Of a DNA stretch of 64,000 nucleotides, positions 1 to 11,400 are shown piece by piece. Origin of the DNA: Endothia cerciana (Eukaryota; Ascomycota; Sordariomycetes; Diaporthales; Cryphonectriaceae). Numbering within the stretch: position 1 is the stretch's first letter; the number at the start of each line of letters is the position of its first letter. Below the pieces are notes generated by a model that did no database searches, had not been told where the DNA came from, and worked only from the letters and a program-made list of their open reading frames with translations. The translations under genes and the position numbers were made by a program. The stretch lies in NCBI GenBank assembly GCA_026119935.1, contig JALRMH010000014.1:682001-746000 (forward strand), read 5' to 3'.

Positions 1-761
1 CACTATGTCGAGGCTCTAGTCAATGGAATTACTCTAACTTTCCTTGTTATTGTTGTGACTAGATCATGACGGCTGTCTTGGGACAATGTATTGAGCATTC
101 TTGTCTCTGCCAGGGGCTCCACCAGATGTTGAGAGACTTGGTCACGTTGGTGTCCTTGTCAGTGTCCTGGTCCCTATTTATGTGTCCTAACAACCACCAC
201 TGACGCTGGAGCCTGGCAGCCTGGCTAGGCTTGCCATGCATAAAAGATCCTCGCCGATGAGGCCCTCATCGGACAAGTAGGCCTCATCCACCTACATGGC
301 ACGCGTGTCATCGCGCATGTGACCTCTGAAGGTCTCTGAGCATGCGGAGACTTTGGCCAATACTCTTAGCTTGCAATTTCTCAATCTTCCCATGCAGTCT
401 TCTGATTGTTTAACATCGTCACTTGATGAGGTTGCTAACAAACGTCTTTAATATTCCCTCAACTCCCCAGGTGAAGGAACACCAGAAGCTCTCGTCACCG
501 GCATCACAGAGTCTTGCTGCTGGCTCATGACTTTCCAAAGACTCCCCGTTCCTTCTGCGTAAAGACAACTCTCATCACAAACCCAAACGACCATAATGCT
601 TCCGAGATCCATCACGAAGAAAGCAATACCAGACGCGCCCCCCCCCCCGACGATATCACCAGTAGTCTCGACAGCCTTCACAGCCATATCTGCTGCCCTC
701 GCTCAACCGGGGAAGAAAAAAAGAGAAAAAAGAAAGAAAGAAAAAAAAAGGAAAGGCAGCG
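1..761. other. intergenic, left edge
   Basis: I see no convincing gene here. Short open frames on both strands lack recognisable motifs and splice signals. The right end (about 715-755) is a purine-rich A/G tract just ahead of the next start codon, as is common in fungal 5' leaders. Confidence 0.6.
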
Positions 762-1736
762 ATGGCAGGTTTGAAGAAGCTGGCCTCTATGGCCTCCCTG
801 CGGGGCGCCCGATCGCTCATCTTTGGGCGAGACGCAGACCCTAATCACGAGGACGAATTGTCCCCCACACCTCAACGCGCGGCATCGACCAAGTCCTCCT
901 ATCTCTCGATCTCCTCGGTCCTCCGCAAGCTCTCCCACAGATCTCACACTCCCTCCCCAGGGAAGCAAGTGCGAGCGTTCATAGAGGCCGTCCCGCATAT
1001 CAACGCCGCCGGCGCCGCCAAGAGCGGCCCTGCGGAGGATCTCAATGACGGGTCGGAGGCGCGCCGGCAGGCGAATCGAGCAAGCTACCCGCCCCCTGCC
1101 ATCGCGCCCCCTATCATCATACCTCTCGAGGAGACACCCGGCTCACTGCTATACGCGCTGGGCCTGAGCGCTCTCGACACCGCCGCTCGCCAGACGCTCA
1201 TATACGCAGACCAGCTGCTCTACACCCCCGTGGGCGCCCAGCTGCCTCCGTGGCGCAACTGTGAGCTGCGAGACCTGGCAGAAGACTTCCTCACGACGGG
1301 CAGCGGGTGGGAGGTCCGGTACAAGTGCGAGGGGAGGCCAGGGCTTGTGTTTCGGCTCGAGACAGAGAACGAGAAGGAGCGCTTTTGGAAGTGGCTGAAT
1401 GATGAGTGGGATAAGGCCGGTGAGTGTGCGATATCTGGACAGCGGGATGACGGAGAGGAGGACAAGGCTGTGAAGGCAAAGAGGGGTCGCAAGAAGAAGA
1501 AGAATGGCAAGGGCAAGGAGGACCCGGAACGCGAGGCGCGTAGGGCGGCCGCCAGGTTGAGGAGGGAGGAGAGATCACGACGCGCCAGCGAGGATGCCGA
1601 CCCTGATTGGGTCTGTTTCTCGAAGAAGAAAGGCGTCATAAGGGTCGACTTGACGGTCAATTTTATCTATCGGGCTCCGGTCCCTGCCGAGGACGCGCTT
1701 GATGGGAGTACGGGTACAGCGAGCCCGCCTGGATAG
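762..1736 (+). CDS. hypothetical basic fungal protein, 324 aa
   Basis: Single-exon frame from an ATG to a TAG, 324 residues. I do not recognise the family and assign no function. The N-terminal 100 residues are Ser/Arg-rich and low in complexity. A Pro-rich stretch follows (about 108-122), then a more globular part (about 125-215) with regularly spaced Trp and Phe, including a GWEVRYKCEGRPGLVFRLET-like beta-rich segment. Residues about 232-280 are a strongly basic Lys/Arg block that could be a nuclear signal or coiled coil. The C-terminus returns to an ordered-looking segment ending in Pro/Gly. No signal peptide or membrane segment is visible. The start is supported by a purine-rich leader and by coding-like composition through the whole frame. 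It is a plausible real gene because the frame is long, but a spliced C-terminus cannot be excluded. Confidence 0.7.
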   Translation: MAGLKKLASMASLRGARSLIFGRDADPNHEDELSPTPQRAASTKSSYLSISSVLRKLSHRSHTPSPGKQVRAFIEAVPHINAAGAAKSGPAEDLNDGSEARRQANRASYPPPAIAPPIIIPLEETPGSLLYALGLSALDTAARQTLIYADQLLYTPVGAQLPPWRNCELRDLAEDFLTTGSGWEVRYKCEGRPGLVFRLETENEKERFWKWLNDEWDKAGECAISGQRDDGEEDKAVKAKRGRKKKKNGKGKEDPEREARRAAARLRREERSRRASEDADPDWVCFSKKKGVIRVDLTVNFIYRAPVPAEDALDGSTGTASPPG

Positions 1737-3105
1737 GGAAAGGAGGATGAAGAAAGGGTGACGGCGGGTTTGCACCTTGACGTTTATCGGTAGCATATGG
1801 TTTGGCGTTGTCAGGGCTTCTGTACGGGTATGTGTTGATAAAATTGTATAACAGCGACTCACGTTATTCCGATGTTCTCCATGATGTGATCGTCGTCTTG
1901 CACTTGGACATCTTCCCAGACCACCATCGTAATGCCTCGATTTCTCCATTGGCATTATTTCTGCGAGCGTTGGGCCCTATGGTTCCCTGTGGGTTGGCAA
2001 TGAACGTTCTGCTCCTTGGTCGTGCCCCCTTCCCCCCCCCCCCAACCCCAGCAGCTCAAAACCATGGAGATCATCATCAACAAGTAACTTGCTAAATCTT
2101 GATGCTCCAATATCAGAATGCTGTGGATATACTTGCAGATTACCTCGCTTTCCTCCTTGCGCAAAGGACGGTATGATCCAGGCAATTTCATGTCCTGCAA
2201 GAATCTCAAAGTAATAATATGCTGACAATTGAGCGGCAGAATAATCTCGACGATGCCCTGCAATCCATCCACGGTCTTCGCCTAGATGCGCGAGTGCCAG
2301 AGATGCAACAAGCAGAAGAGAGGAACTCAAAAGACAAGACAAATTAAGTGGCACTGGTTTGCAATGGAATAATCTGAGAACCTCGAGGCCCAGTCTCGAT
2401 TCTTGGTAATGCTATACTATTCACCCTTTCCCGTAACTCGATAGAACCTAGGTATCCTTTTGCCCAGGGAACAGCCCTCTTTGATCCCAAGCCAAAGAAA
2501 GAAATATATTTTCAATCACAGTTCGGCAACACTGTTAGAAGTGCGAGGTTTCCAAGCTCCAAACGGTGATAGAAGAAGGCCTGTGAAATTTGTCACCTCC
2601 CTACCCTGTCATGAAGCCGAACCATGACGACGCCAAAGAGTAAAGCTTTCCTCCAAACTTTGAATACATGGTGAGGTTGCCTCCCTGATACTTTTGTTCA
2701 TACCTCTGTTCATACCTCATAACCCGTGACGTGAGTCATTGAATACGTTGCGCAATTGTCTCGGACCACCTTATCATATAGGGGGGAGCCGATTCAGCCC
2801 CCGTCCCTGGACCACCCCCTTCCCCACCTCTCCCCCCCCAAAAAAATAGAGATCATAATGACCAAGCCTGCTGTCGAAGAGACCAATGCTTCGAGTATGT
2901 AATTGGCCTGACCGATATCTTAAATGTGACAGGTGCCACCAAGACAAGAACCTCCCGTGCATATGGTGATCCTTAATTTCCACGCCGCACTGTATTCTCA
3001 ATTACCCATCATCTTATAGAGGGATGCTTCTTGACTTCAGGGACTAGAGAACTCGTGTTAAGGATGGAGTGTAGCGGGACGAGCCTGTCGTGCCGCAGGC
3101 CGTTG
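1737..3105. other. intergenic
   Basis: About 1.4 kb between two genes that point toward each other, so it holds two 3' ends. It contains two short C-tracts (about 2031-2043 and 2835-2842). I saw no gene I could support. Confidence 0.55.
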
Positions 3106-6100
3106 TCACTCGAGAGTGCGAACCGACCTCTCCGCTCGAGCCTTCATGTGGTTCGCGTGCGTTTCGAGACACTGAACCATCAGTCGAGTAACGGGCCACA
3201 CATCAGATTTGCCCAACATGTGACCTGTAATTCTCAGGATCTTGACGGCGTAGCCACCTTGTAGACCCGAGACCGCATCCATCTCCAGCTTCTTTTCCCA
3301 GCCGTCTAGAACCTCCTGAACCTTGTGGAGCAATTGAGTGTCTTCCTCCGCGAGAAGCATAATCGCCGGTACTTGGAAAAGGTCGACTTCGTCCTGCCCA
3401 AGAATACCTAGATACTGGCCAATCCTGTCCTGTAACGTAGCGATCCACTCGGCCACAACTTGGGCGCAATCGAAAGCACACATGGCGGACTGCAAGGGTA
3501 GCTCTCGACTGGTCAGATCGGCAAACGTGACGTCGAACTTGTCAGCCGTTAGCAAAGACTCGACTGCGAAGAAGGCAGCTTTCCGCAGAAGCTTCTCCCG
3601 CCTGGAACTGGCCTGGCCTGACTTGGCTGGTTGTGTTGTGCCAGATCCCGCGAGACCGACGTCTGTCGGGAATAACTCCTGTTCACCCATAGCTAGGCCT
3701 GGGATGGGCGATGACTGTTCGGCGTGTTGAACGATCTCATCTCCACGAGCCAGTTCCTCGGCCATTCCTTGCCAATCGCGCTGCCAGAACTTCTCCTTTG
3801 ATCGACCGAGATTAACATAGAGGCGCAGATACGCCAGATCCAGAAGCGGCATTGCATCCGCAGAAAGGGGGCCTTCGTTGAAAGGATTAGGCCGCTTCAG
3901 AGAGTGTTTCTGATTACTGCTCCAAGCCGCATGCCAGGCCCTCAGAGCGGGCTCGATGGTCCGATGCATCTTCTCAGTGTCCTCATTCGTCCAAGGTCCA
4001 TTATGATGATTCTGTCGGGTCTCCCAGATGTAGTTGTGTAGGGCATTGATCAAGACGAGGCATCCAAACGCGCCGGGTCTCAGGTTGCTCGGTGGCAGGT
4101 TGTGATGGTCAAGGCCAGATCCAACCGCTTGACCAGTGCGCAAGGACAGTCTTCCTTGGTTCTCATTCGTGCGCATCAACTCCGCAAAGGCATCATGAAA
4201 CGCAACTCGGTCCAGGCGGGCTTTGGCGACGCCGCCGCGGGCGTTGAAGACAGCGCTGCTCTCGGCCTCGAAGAATTCCTCATCGCAGGGTAGGTCCAGA
4301 CAAATCTCGCCATTCGTCAGGTGAGGAGGTTGGTTATAAGCTGAGACCAGGAGACTTGAGAGGATGAAGATTGCATAAAGGGTGCGCTTTCGCTCTTCCA
4401 AAGCTTTCCAGCTAAGCCACTCCGCGTCCTCACCGGCCACACCAGTCTTGGCGTCCTGATCCTCATATTCGTCAGAATCTCCGGGAAGGAACATATCCGC
4501 ACCGCGGGCGAGGCTGACGAGAGCGGCACAGTGAGTCGCGGCGATCTCTCCGGCCCGCTTGTCTCCACAATTGTGACCAAAAATGACATTGAGAAGCATG
4601 GACTGAACCAGCCATACTGGAGTGTCCAACGAAGAATCATGAGATCGTTGAGAAGCCTGGTCGGATGATGATCCAGAGTGGCCCTTGCGCCAGTTGGAGA
4701 GCCTACACTGTTCCAGGTAAGTCTGAATCATCTTCTTAGCCAGTTCGAACAACTCGTGGGCTTTATCATGTTCGGTCTCGTACAAGGCACCAATACCGGC
4801 CATGGACAGAGCCAGACACGCGGGACCGGCGAAGCCATTAGGATTACCGTTCGTCGTCTTGGTTGGAATCTCGAAGGACAGCGTCGGAATGTGGAGGAAG
4901 GGAAGATGCGGATGGAAGTAGGTGATGTAGGCTGCGACAAAGCGCTGTAGGTCTTGGGTGTTCGGCAGGCTGCGGGCAGCATCTGGGTGGGCCAACGTGG
5001 TCGGGGTGTGTGCTGACAAGGGCGACGTCTGTAGGGAATTCGAGGGCTTGCGGCTGGCGAGGGTCGAATTCAGCGCGGCTGGGGAGGAGAGGGCACCTAG
5101 GATGGCGTGTCTTGTTGAATCAGTGATTGTCGAGACGGGTGAGATGCCATGATTACTACCATTTATCGAAGTTGGCGTCTCTGGGCCTGGGCCATAGCTC
5201 AGCACAGGCTTCGTAGGTGTCGTGGCCAAAGCCGGCACGTCCGCTAGGGATGAGGTACTGGAGGGCAGGTCCACCAGCGACGTACCCAGCGACGGAGGCG
5301 GCGTGAAGAATTCACTAATCATGTTGACCTGAAGAGGTTGGGGTGATGCCGGAGCGCCGCTCATGAGGTCGGGGAAGCCATGGCTAGCACCGCCGAAGTC
5401 GACACCGAAGGGAGTGGTCTGTGGCGAGACCATCGAGGGGGCCCATGGCGACGTGGTAGCTGGGATGGCCGAGGCTGGATTGTTGGAGCCATCGATCATC
5501 GCATCACTCATGCCGCCCGGGCTGGCAGTGCTGATGGCCGAGGACGAGGAGCCGTCAACGGCGTTCTCGTTGCCACCCGAGAAGAAGTCCGTCCCGGTGA
5601 AGGGGCTCATCAGGGAGAGGCCTTCGAGACCAGACTCGAAAACCCCCCGGCTGGCCAGGTCAGGATGGCCGCTGAAGGGCGGAGAGGAAATAGGGTCGAT
5701 ATGGGGGGAGTTGTGGCCGAAGTGGAGGATATTCGGGTTGATGGTAGTGGTGGGATTGCTGTAGATGCCGCCCATGGTATAGTCGTTCCCGAAGAAAGAT
5801 TGTGGCGGAGCGGTGCGGAGCCCACCGCCGAAAGGTAGTCCCTGCGTCTCAACCCTGAGCGGAGTATTTTGTATACCGCGATGGCTTATGGCGGCAGACA
5901 TGCCGGAGAACTGACCGTCGAAAAAGCTGTGGGCCATGCCACCAAAGTCCATCAAGCTGTTGTGACGGCTGTGTGTCGGCGGCATACGGGACATTGCAGG
6001 CGTAGCAGCAGCCATGAACTGCTGCAGCGAGGCCGGGTCGATAGCACTGATGGTGTTGGCGCGGGGCCTCATGGACGCCGGGTTCACAGACGCACTGCTC

Positions 6101-6711
6101 TGATTTGCACCGGCGACGCTGTTCTTGCGAGCACGGCTCTGGCCGAGGGGTGCGCCGCTCGCGCTCTCCCTGCGGTTGCGAGAACGAGCGGGAGGGGCGG
6201 AGGTCTGATGTAGCTTCTGCTGGTGACGGAGGAGCAAATCGCGCCGGGCGAAACACCGTTTGCACTCGGGGCACTCGAAGGGCTTCTCCTTTGTGTGAGA
6301 GCGCTCGTGCCTCTTCAAGTGTTCCAGCCGAGCAAAGGCGCGCCCGCAAGTGTTGCAGCCATGTGGACGAGGCTTGTCGGTCTTGGGCTGGGGGAAGGTG
6401 GGCGGGGCGGCGGGTCCCTTGGTGTTCACGGTGATGGTAGAGGCTTCTAAAAGACGAATGCGCGTCAGCCGGCGTCTGCGGTCACACGGGGGGGGGGGGG
6501 GGGAAGAAGGTATCAGGGCTGGCGGCAGGGAGGGGCAGAGCCACCCAGCAGCACAAACGAAAGGACGACGTTCGTAGGCAGCGAGCATACCAGCATCTTC
6601 GGGCTGTTGGCTGCCCGTGGGATCTGCATCTGGGGGTGGAGAGCTGGCCATGGCAGCACCATGGTCTACGGTGGCCATGTGCTCGTGTTTGGGGCCTGCG
6701 TCGTTACCCAT
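3106..6711 (-). CDS. C2H2 zinc-finger transcription factor with fungal_trans domain (AmdX/Adr1-like)
   Basis: A nuclear DNA-binding regulator. The mature protein is about 1153 aa from join(6711..6591, 6446..3106). Two adjacent C2H2 fingers lie near residues 70-91 (Cys-x2-Cys-x12-His-x3-His) and 98-120 (Cys-x2-Cys-x12-His-x4-His), joined by the classical TKEKPF linker. The finger pair and the following HQQKLH match the AmdX/Adr1 class. A long Ser/Pro/Asn-rich middle section follows. From about residue 600 comes an alpha-helical fungal_trans-like region starting near DLQRFVAAYITYFHPHLPFL. I infer an intron at 6590-6447 (144 nt, GTATGC donor, GCTGAC branch, TTTTAG acceptor). It is a multiple of three with no stop, so the unspliced frame also reads through and would add 48 low-complexity residues (Pro- and Cys-rich) before the fingers. 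AmdX acts in acetamide/amide catabolism in Aspergillus; the target genes here are unknown. Confidence 0.88.
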   Translation of the reverse strand: MGNDAGPKHEHMATVDHGAAMASSPPPDADPTGSQQPEDAGMLAAYERRPFVCAAGWLCPSLPPALIPSSPPPPPCDRRRRLTRIRLLEASTITVNTKGPAAPPTFPQPKTDKPRPHGCNTCGRAFARLEHLKRHERSHTKEKPFECPECKRCFARRDLLLRHQQKLHQTSAPPARSRNRRESASGAPLGQSRARKNSVAGANQSSASVNPASMRPRANTISAIDPASLQQFMAAATPAMSRMPPTHSRHNSLMDFGGMAHSFFDGQFSGMSAAISHRGIQNTPLRVETQGLPFGGGLRTAPPQSFFGNDYTMGGIYSNPTTTINPNILHFGHNSPHIDPISSPPFSGHPDLASRGVFESGLEGLSLMSPFTGTDFFSGGNENAVDGSSSSAISTASPGGMSDAMIDGSNNPASAIPATTSPWAPSMVSPQTTPFGVDFGGASHGFPDLMSGAPASPQPLQVNMISEFFTPPPSLGTSLVDLPSSTSSLADVPALATTPTKPVLSYGPGPETPTSINGSNHGISPVSTITDSTRHAILGALSSPAALNSTLASRKPSNSLQTSPLSAHTPTTLAHPDAARSLPNTQDLQRFVAAYITYFHPHLPFLHIPTLSFEIPTKTTNGNPNGFAGPACLALSMAGIGALYETEHDKAHELFELAKKMIQTYLEQCRLSNWRKGHSGSSSDQASQRSHDSSLDTPVWLVQSMLLNVIFGHNCGDKRAGEIAATHCAALVSLARGADMFLPGDSDEYEDQDAKTGVAGEDAEWLSWKALEERKRTLYAIFILSSLLVSAYNQPPHLTNGEICLDLPCDEEFFEAESSAVFNARGGVAKARLDRVAFHDAFAELMRTNENQGRLSLRTGQAVGSGLDHHNLPPSNLRPGAFGCLVLINALHNYIWETRQNHHNGPWTNEDTEKMHRTIEPALRAWHAAWSSNQKHSLKRPNPFNEGPLSADAMPLLDLAYLRLYVNLGRSKEKFWQRDWQGMAEELARGDEIVQHAEQSSPIPGLAMGEQELFPTDVGLAGSGTTQPAKSGQASSRREKLLRKAAFFAVESLLTADKFDVTFADLTSRELPLQSAMCAFDCAQVVAEWIATLQDRIGQYLGILGQDEVDLFQVPAIMLLAEEDTQLLHKVQEVLDGWEKKLEMDAVSGLQGGYAVKILRITGHMLGKSDVWPVTRLMVQCLETHANHMKARAERSVRTLE
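6447..6590 (-). other. in-frame, stop-free intron of the zinc-finger gene
   Basis: The 144-nt segment has donor GTATGC, branch point GCTGAC and acceptor TTTTAG, and contains a 12-14 base G run on the + strand near 6488-6502. Its removal joins Ala40 to Glu41. Because it is 48 codons long without a stop, retention would give a longer protein rather than a truncated one. Confidence 0.75.
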
Positions 6712-6732
6712 ACCTGCGAGGTGGGTGTGAGG

Positions 6733-6809
6733 GCGACGGTGATGGTGACGGTGATGGTGACGGTGACGGTGACGGTGTTACGGTGACGGCGACGGTGACG
6801 GTGACGGCG
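6733..6809. repeat. (GGTGAC/GGTGAT)n hexanucleotide repeat
   Basis: Imperfect hexamer array in which GGTGAC and GGTGAT units alternate, running about 77 nt directly upstream of the zinc-finger gene's start codon (6711, minus strand). It therefore lies in that gene's promoter or 5' leader, where copy-number change could affect expression (inference). Confidence 0.85.
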
Positions 6810-7885
6810 GGTGCTGTCTGGTTTGATTTGCGCGAGCCGAGGACAGATTCTCGGGGGCACATGGATGTCCTGATCTATGCTCGACGAGGAGTGGGTGCGA
6901 AGGGGGTCCGGAGCACGGTGGCAGCAGAGTCCTGATGGGCGGGCAGGTAGAGGGCCAAGCGAGGGGAACAAGCAACACAACGGTCGGCCGTTATCTCATG
7001 TCTTCTTCTGGACGCCGATAGGGACCCGGCTAGGCAATGTTCTCTGTTGAGCCTAGATGGAAGGCTGATGGTCGTCGACTGGCTCGAGAAACCGAAGCTG
7101 GCTGGCCTGGATCGGTAAGTGTTGGGAGACGAGAGGGAAGAGGAGGGAAGAGGAGGGGAGAAGGGGGGGGGGGGGTTGTTGAAGGTTTGAGGGTTGAAGG
7201 TTCAGGTGTAGACCGAGTAGTCGGCTGCGGAGGAGGGACCTTGGAAGGCACAGACGAATTGGAGATTGGCGGGAGAGCTGCTCTCTTCAGGGCCCTCGTC
7301 CTTGGGTAGGTACGTACCCTCTGTGCCCTGGACGCTACTACATACTGCTGCAGTATGGGTACCACAGTACCCACCCCGGCACCCTACCCACAACCAAAGT
7401 ACCATCGTATCCCCCAAGGCTACTACGGTAGCATGCCTGACCTCTCGACACTGTACGGGGCCTGGGGTCCGGGCACCGCAGCTGTTCCCGGCACCCCCCT
7501 GTAGGCACAGCGCATCTCTAGTGCGGGCAGCCCTGGTCCCTGACCCTAAACGCCGCAAGTCCGGGCTTCACACAACCTCATCGACTCTATGGCACGTACC
7601 TCCAGCACGGCGCACGGCGCATCACGGATGAGGGGTCGGAAAGGTCTCGCTGGGTGGCTACGGTATGGCCACCTCCTCGATGGCGGTTCTTTACGCTCTG
7701 CAGCATCCAGGCAGAATGGGAGAGAGAAAATACCACCGTCCTCGGGTGGCAGGGAGGAGGGCGTGTATTGACAGTAGGTAGTACTCCGTATGCACCGCAC
7801 CGGACGGGAAATGGCTCAAGCTCTGAGACCCACCCCTCCCAACACCCAGGCCGCTACGGGGTCCTCTGAGGTTACCTACCGGTGC

Positions 7886-7909
7886 TACCGTGGTACCGTG
7901 GTACCGTGG
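7886..7909. repeat. TACCGTGG x3 tandem repeat
   Basis: Three perfect 8-bp units. Each junction forms the palindrome GGTACC. Function unknown. Confidence 0.8.
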
Positions 7910-8420
7910 TGAGGCAGCCCCAACCTGAGCAGTTTCGACCATGAGGACCCTCGATGTTGTTGTTGTCCACTCGCTGTCGGGGCGAGATGACAACGGGAGG
8001 CGCTCCGGACGGAGAGAGGTATTGTAGTGGTAGTACCAATAGCGCTTCCGTCGTGCGGTGCTCCATCCCATACCGTACGGTACCGTCCCGTACCTGGAGC
8101 AGACAGGCCTACTATTACATAGTACATACATAGTAGTAGTACAGTAGTATCGAGCCGGCTCGACTCTTCCAAAGGTTCACCGACGTGGTGGGCCCTGCAA
8201 CAGACAGGCCTGGGAGATCCCTCTTCCAGCCGCTCAGGGACGACTCGCAGCACCGTGGCACAATAACCCGGGTAACGTGCTGCTCATCCCGTCCGCCCTC
8301 CTCGTTCTTCCTCAGCCTCCCGCCAGCTCGGTCACCCGTAGGACTTTGGGGTACCCACCCGGACACGACAAGGTCAGTCAAATGCCATAGCCCGTGGCCA
8401 AGCGCAGCACATCTGGGCGT

Positions 8421-8464
<44 letters not shown>
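8421..8464. repeat. (CTGG)11 microsatellite
   Basis: Eleven perfect tetranucleotide units, 44 bp, inside the gene-free interval. It is long and uninterrupted, so probably length-variable between isolates. Confidence 0.92.
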
Positions 8465-11400
8465 AGCCTGCGCCCTCCGGCCTCCTCCACACCCTGGCAG
8501 TCGTGTTGTTGGTTGACGGCCCAGCCCAGGTCCCCCATCGTCGGATCCCCGTGATCCCAGGCCAGACAATCCTGTGGTGGTTGGTAATAGGCTGGCCCCA
8601 TCATGCGACACAAACCCCTACACTGCTCGTCCTGGATCCTCCGTACAAGGCTGGCGTATCCTCGGATCAAGCTGCCCGCATGGGCCATCATCGCCTGGCC
8701 GGGTGCGGTGGCATCTGTACTCTCGCATATGTCCCTTCGACCACGGACGAGGCTGGCCCAGCTCCATGACAGCCATGTTGACGTCAAATCACCTGATTCT
8801 GCTCGTCACCTATCACTGCAGTCGCACCCCCCGTCTGGCAGACCAAGCGTTGCGTTTGCCGCCCAGCTGCGAAGTACCGGAGACCAACCCTCCTCACACC
8901 TCTGCTGCATGCTGCATGCCCGCCACAGCCTGCTCGGCTTCCTGATTGCTCGGCTCACCGCATGTGGGTCTCCTTCCAGACTAGCGCTGCTGCCATGGCT
9001 GCGGCACCTCGCTCACAGTATCTCCTTCAAGCTTGCCGGACGTGACCCCAACCATACGGTATCATGGGTGTGCTCCTCCCATGCTGCGTCTTGTCTCTTG
9101 ACGGCCGTCCTGCGTCACGATACGTCGTCCCGTCTGCTTCAGGACAATCATCACAGTCCCATACGCATGGGAGGCGGTGCTGGGGTCACCGCCGTGGGCC
9201 AGCAAACAGTTCTTCGGCGTAGGTAGCTGTGCCCCGAGGGGCGGCCGTCTCTCACGGGCAAGGCTAGCTGGCCAGCCTTGATCCGCGGACGGTCTGACCA
9301 GGCCCGTGTGGCACAGGCACACACCTGCGCTGCGCATCAGTACCAGTCATGCTCTTCGAGTCCTAGCTTGAGTTCCGGGGTCGTCTGTGTGGACCTCGCA
9401 CTCATCGATGGGCCTCTGGTCATTACCACATCCGGCAACCCGATCAGCAGTCACGGCCAGCCGCAAGGCTAACGTACTGGTAATAAGACGCTTGTTGGCG
9501 GGAGGCTCTCTTCCACGGACTTGGGGGAGGTCGCCGTGTAGATCACTAGGCGAACGAGCCGCTGGTTCTCGGGTTCGCGCGTAGAGTCGCCTCGACGGGG
9601 CGTCTGTCTTTCCACCTCATCAACTCTACGCCATGCGTATATCCCTCAGGCGGCGGGGCAATACAACACCTACCTTGGGGGGGGAGGGGGGGTACGACAC
9701 CCGTAGGGAAGCGTGAGCTGGACGGTACCATACCATAGTATTCCCAATCGGAAAGAGCTGGGGCCCGATGGCGGCCAGACGGCGGTGGACCAGCAACTGG
9801 AGCTTGGACGCCAAGTTGCAGCCACACGCTGTACTACGGACGGCCTCTGTGTTCCTCTGCCGCCGGGCAGGAGCAGTGCAATCTCTGCAGCCGGCATCAC
9901 GATTACCAGCGAGGGTGTCATCCGAGAGGGAAAGCTGCTTCACGCAGGCCTGGATTGGCTGTCTACAAGAAACTCGGGCTAGGAGTGTGCCGTCGGACAA
10001 TTCACCATTGGTGTACCGCAGCAGCCATGGGGTGTTCCCTTGTCGTCTCCTTAGCGGAACCCAGATGAGACCCTGGCATCACTATGACCGAGCAAGCTAA
10101 CCGTCCGCACTCGACTGCCAGGGCATGATCTGATTCGAACCGCCCATCGAGGCAAATGTCTGAAGCGTTGCCAAAAGCCTGGACCCTGGAACATCAGGAC
10201 AAATCCCCAGAGCACCCCTACAACAGACTTGTCACGGACACTAGCGGCAGGTGGTCGCGCCGGGGTCCCAGGCGTGAGCGGCTTGGACTGCCTTTGTGCT
10301 TCCCCTTCCGAAATTGCACGGTCGTTCCTGATGGTGTGACGGCATACGGGAGACCGTGTTTGTGAGCCTGGAGGCAACTCGGCGAGACAGCCTGGACGAT
10401 GCCAACAGATCTCATGGGAGGCGGGTGTGAGTTGGGAGCTGTCGCGCGGGGATAAAGTTGTCGTCGGCCCTAAACTCCTAACCCATCAGTCCCACAGGCG
10501 ACGGCGCCCGAGCCGAGTTGGATACCGACGGCTTAGGGAGCTACTGTAGGACTGCTCGACACCCTTGCGCACCAAAGAAGACGCTGCAGACTCGAAGCAA
10601 AGAGCAATAGTGAGCTCGTCATCCCTCTCGAGGACCCCAATGGTGTCACGCTTCCTGTGTGGCATATACTTGCCTCAGGAGGCAAAGGAATGCAAGCTGA
10701 CGTTTCGGCCGGCCTGTCTTCGCTGAGTCGAGCCAGGCAGCCCAACGCACGCTGCAGGTTCGCACCGTCACACCAGCCCTTCCTGGCAAGCTTTCCTCAA
10801 AAGGCTGCCATGCGCTGTTATGTGATGCCGTGTAACACACGGGACAAAAGCCTGGAGCATCCTGGCACCGATTACGCTCTGGATAGGCGAGAAGTGTCGG
10901 CAGGACAACTTCCGGAGAAGACTCTCGACCTAGGAGACAAACAGGTCGATGTGCTCCTTAGCCACATCACAAGTCACAGTCATGAGCCCCCTTGATCTCA
11001 TGCTGCTGAGTTCACCTGAAGAGCCTCCCGTGATGCCATTTCCTGTGAGCCGTCATCTCCGGATCAACCTTTTGTCTGTACGTCTACGATGCTCTCCAGA
11101 GGCAATGAAACGGCCCCAGAGATCCGACTTGTTCTTCGGGCCGCTCCCACGATGCGTCATCTCCAGCTGCCCCACAGTGTCACAGATTATTACTCACGGC
11201 TGCCCCTGATCATGAGCGCCCCATGGCTCCCGTGCGTGGCCTTCCATTCGCCCCGTGCCTATGGGCGGATCGGGTTGGTGGGCTTGCAAGCATTCCACAC
11301 CGCGGGCGCTTATCGGGGCTTGTCGGGCTCGTGTTGCAGCTCAAGCTTGCCTCGCAATCTAGCATCACCTACCTCCCCCCGCCTGGCGTGCCTGGGACCC

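Noticed and set aside
1977..2354. Minus-strand frame with a signal-peptide-like start (LSCLLSSSLLLVASLALA)
   Set aside because: It begins at GTG with no ATG in place, the downstream part is Gly-rich noise over a C-tract, and no splice model rescues it.
8185..9226. Overlapping plus-strand frames of 194 and 207 codons
   Set aside because: GC-rich chance frames crossing the CTGG array. No motif, composition unlike the neighbouring genes, and equally long frames exist on the other strand.
10120..10145. GATTCGAACC, a minus-strand B-box-like sequence suggesting a tRNA
   Set aside because: No T-stem pairing around it and no A-box or acceptor stem at the right distance.
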